Below, in pieces: positions 5,822-6,134 of a stretch of DNA of 6,134 nt. Each line of letters begins with the position of its first letter. The first letter of the stretch is position 1. A program made the position numbers and the translations under genes. Source of the stretch: Bacteroidota bacterium (GTDB taxonomy: Bacteria > Bacteroidota > Bacteroidia > JACCXN01); contig CANHPJ010000118.1 in NCBI GenBank assembly GCA_947462515.1, forward strand, positions 1 through 6,134, read 5' to 3'. The notes under the pieces were generated by a model. That model was not told the DNA's origin and searched no databases. It saw nothing but the letters and a program-made list of their open reading frames with translations.

Positions 5822-6134
5822 TTATTTAAATTCCTTATTATTCATTTCTTCACTTGACAAAACACTTAAATAACTATCGTACCTTGACTCATAGATATCA
5901 CCATTTATAAGAGCATTTTTAACTGCACATTTAGGCTCGTTAAGATGAATACAATTATTAAACTGACAATCATTCATTATTTCCCTCATTTCGGGAAAAT
6001 AGCGAGAGAGTTCTTCTTTCTTAATATCAAAAAGCCCAAGCTCTTTAATTCCGGGTGTATCGATAATAAAACCTCCAAATGTGAGAGGAAACATTTCAGC
6101 GAAAGTAGTGGTATGCATGCCTTTACTGTGAGCA
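5822..6134 (-). CDS. rsgA: Ribosome small subunit-dependent GTPase A, C-terminal part (cut by window edge)
   Basis: RsgA is a circularly permuted GTPase that acts late in 30S ribosome assembly. Only the last 103 codons are inside the window; the OB-fold and the G4, G5 and G1 elements lie beyond the right edge. Visible are GMHTTTFAEMF (5-15 of the fragment, switch I/G2 region), IIDTPGIKELGL (23-34, G3 motif DTPG) and the C-terminal zinc-binding pattern C56-x4-C61-x-H63-x5-C69, followed by the usual short helical tail. An ATG at 6118 is internal: the frame continues upstream as AHSKG, matching the family sequence before HTTT. It is the first visible gene of the rsgA-dtd-mazG group; its promoter is outside the window. 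Confidence 0.95.
   Translation of the reverse strand, partial: AHSKGMHTTTFAEMFPLTFGGFIIDTPGIKELGLFDIKKEELSRYFPEMREIMNDCQFNNCIHLNEPKCAVKNALINGDIYESRYDSYLSVLSSEEMNNKEFK

Noticed and set aside
6116..6118. ATG as the start of the right-hand gene
   Set aside because: The frame continues upstream to the window edge with sequence matching RsgA before HTTT, so this is an internal methionine.

Overview
The window looks like chromosomal housekeeping DNA from a member of the Bacteroidota. Four things point there: low GC by eye, roughly one third; no convincing Shine-Dalgarno sequence before any start codon; promoters of the Bacteroidota type (TTG, 19 bp, TAnnTTTG); and an enlarged F1 beta subunit next to a minimal 80-residue epsilon subunit. 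A flavobacterium-like or related lineage is plausible because atpD-atpC stand apart from the other ATP synthase genes, but order and species cannot be fixed from this window.

Layout, left to right. (1) + strand: the nearly complete 3' part of a 4'-phosphopantetheinyl transferase gene, which runs off the left edge, then a bacterial geranylgeranylglyceryl/heptaprenylglyceryl phosphate synthase. (2) - strand: ribF (riboflavin kinase/FAD synthetase) followed 32 bp later by a gene for a small exported leucine-rich-repeat protein; its stop codon directly abuts the stop codon of the prenylglyceryl phosphate synthase gene. (3) A 168-bp divergent promoter region between ribF and atpD, where two Bacteroidota-type promoters sit back to back. 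(4) + strand: atpD and atpC, the F1 beta and epsilon subunits, separated by a perfect 14-bp inverted repeat and closed by a long symmetric hairpin. (5) - strand, ending in the same hairpin: the 3' part of rsgA (ribosome-assembly GTPase, cut by the right edge), dtd (D-aminoacyl-tRNA deacylase) and a MazG-like nucleotide pyrophosphohydrolase, tightly packed with a TAATG stop/start overlap between the last two.

Together the genes cover carrier-protein priming, ether-type polar lipid precursor synthesis, flavin cofactor synthesis, ATP synthesis, and a translation/nucleotide housecleaning group. I see no mobile element, CRISPR array, RNA gene, toxin-antitoxin pair or defence system, and no gap over 170 bp without a gene. 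The observations most worth a second look are the atpD-atpC hairpin, the archaeal-type lipid enzyme, the secreted LRR protein co-oriented with ribF, and the compact divergent promoter. I do not see evidence for an undescribed multi-gene system.
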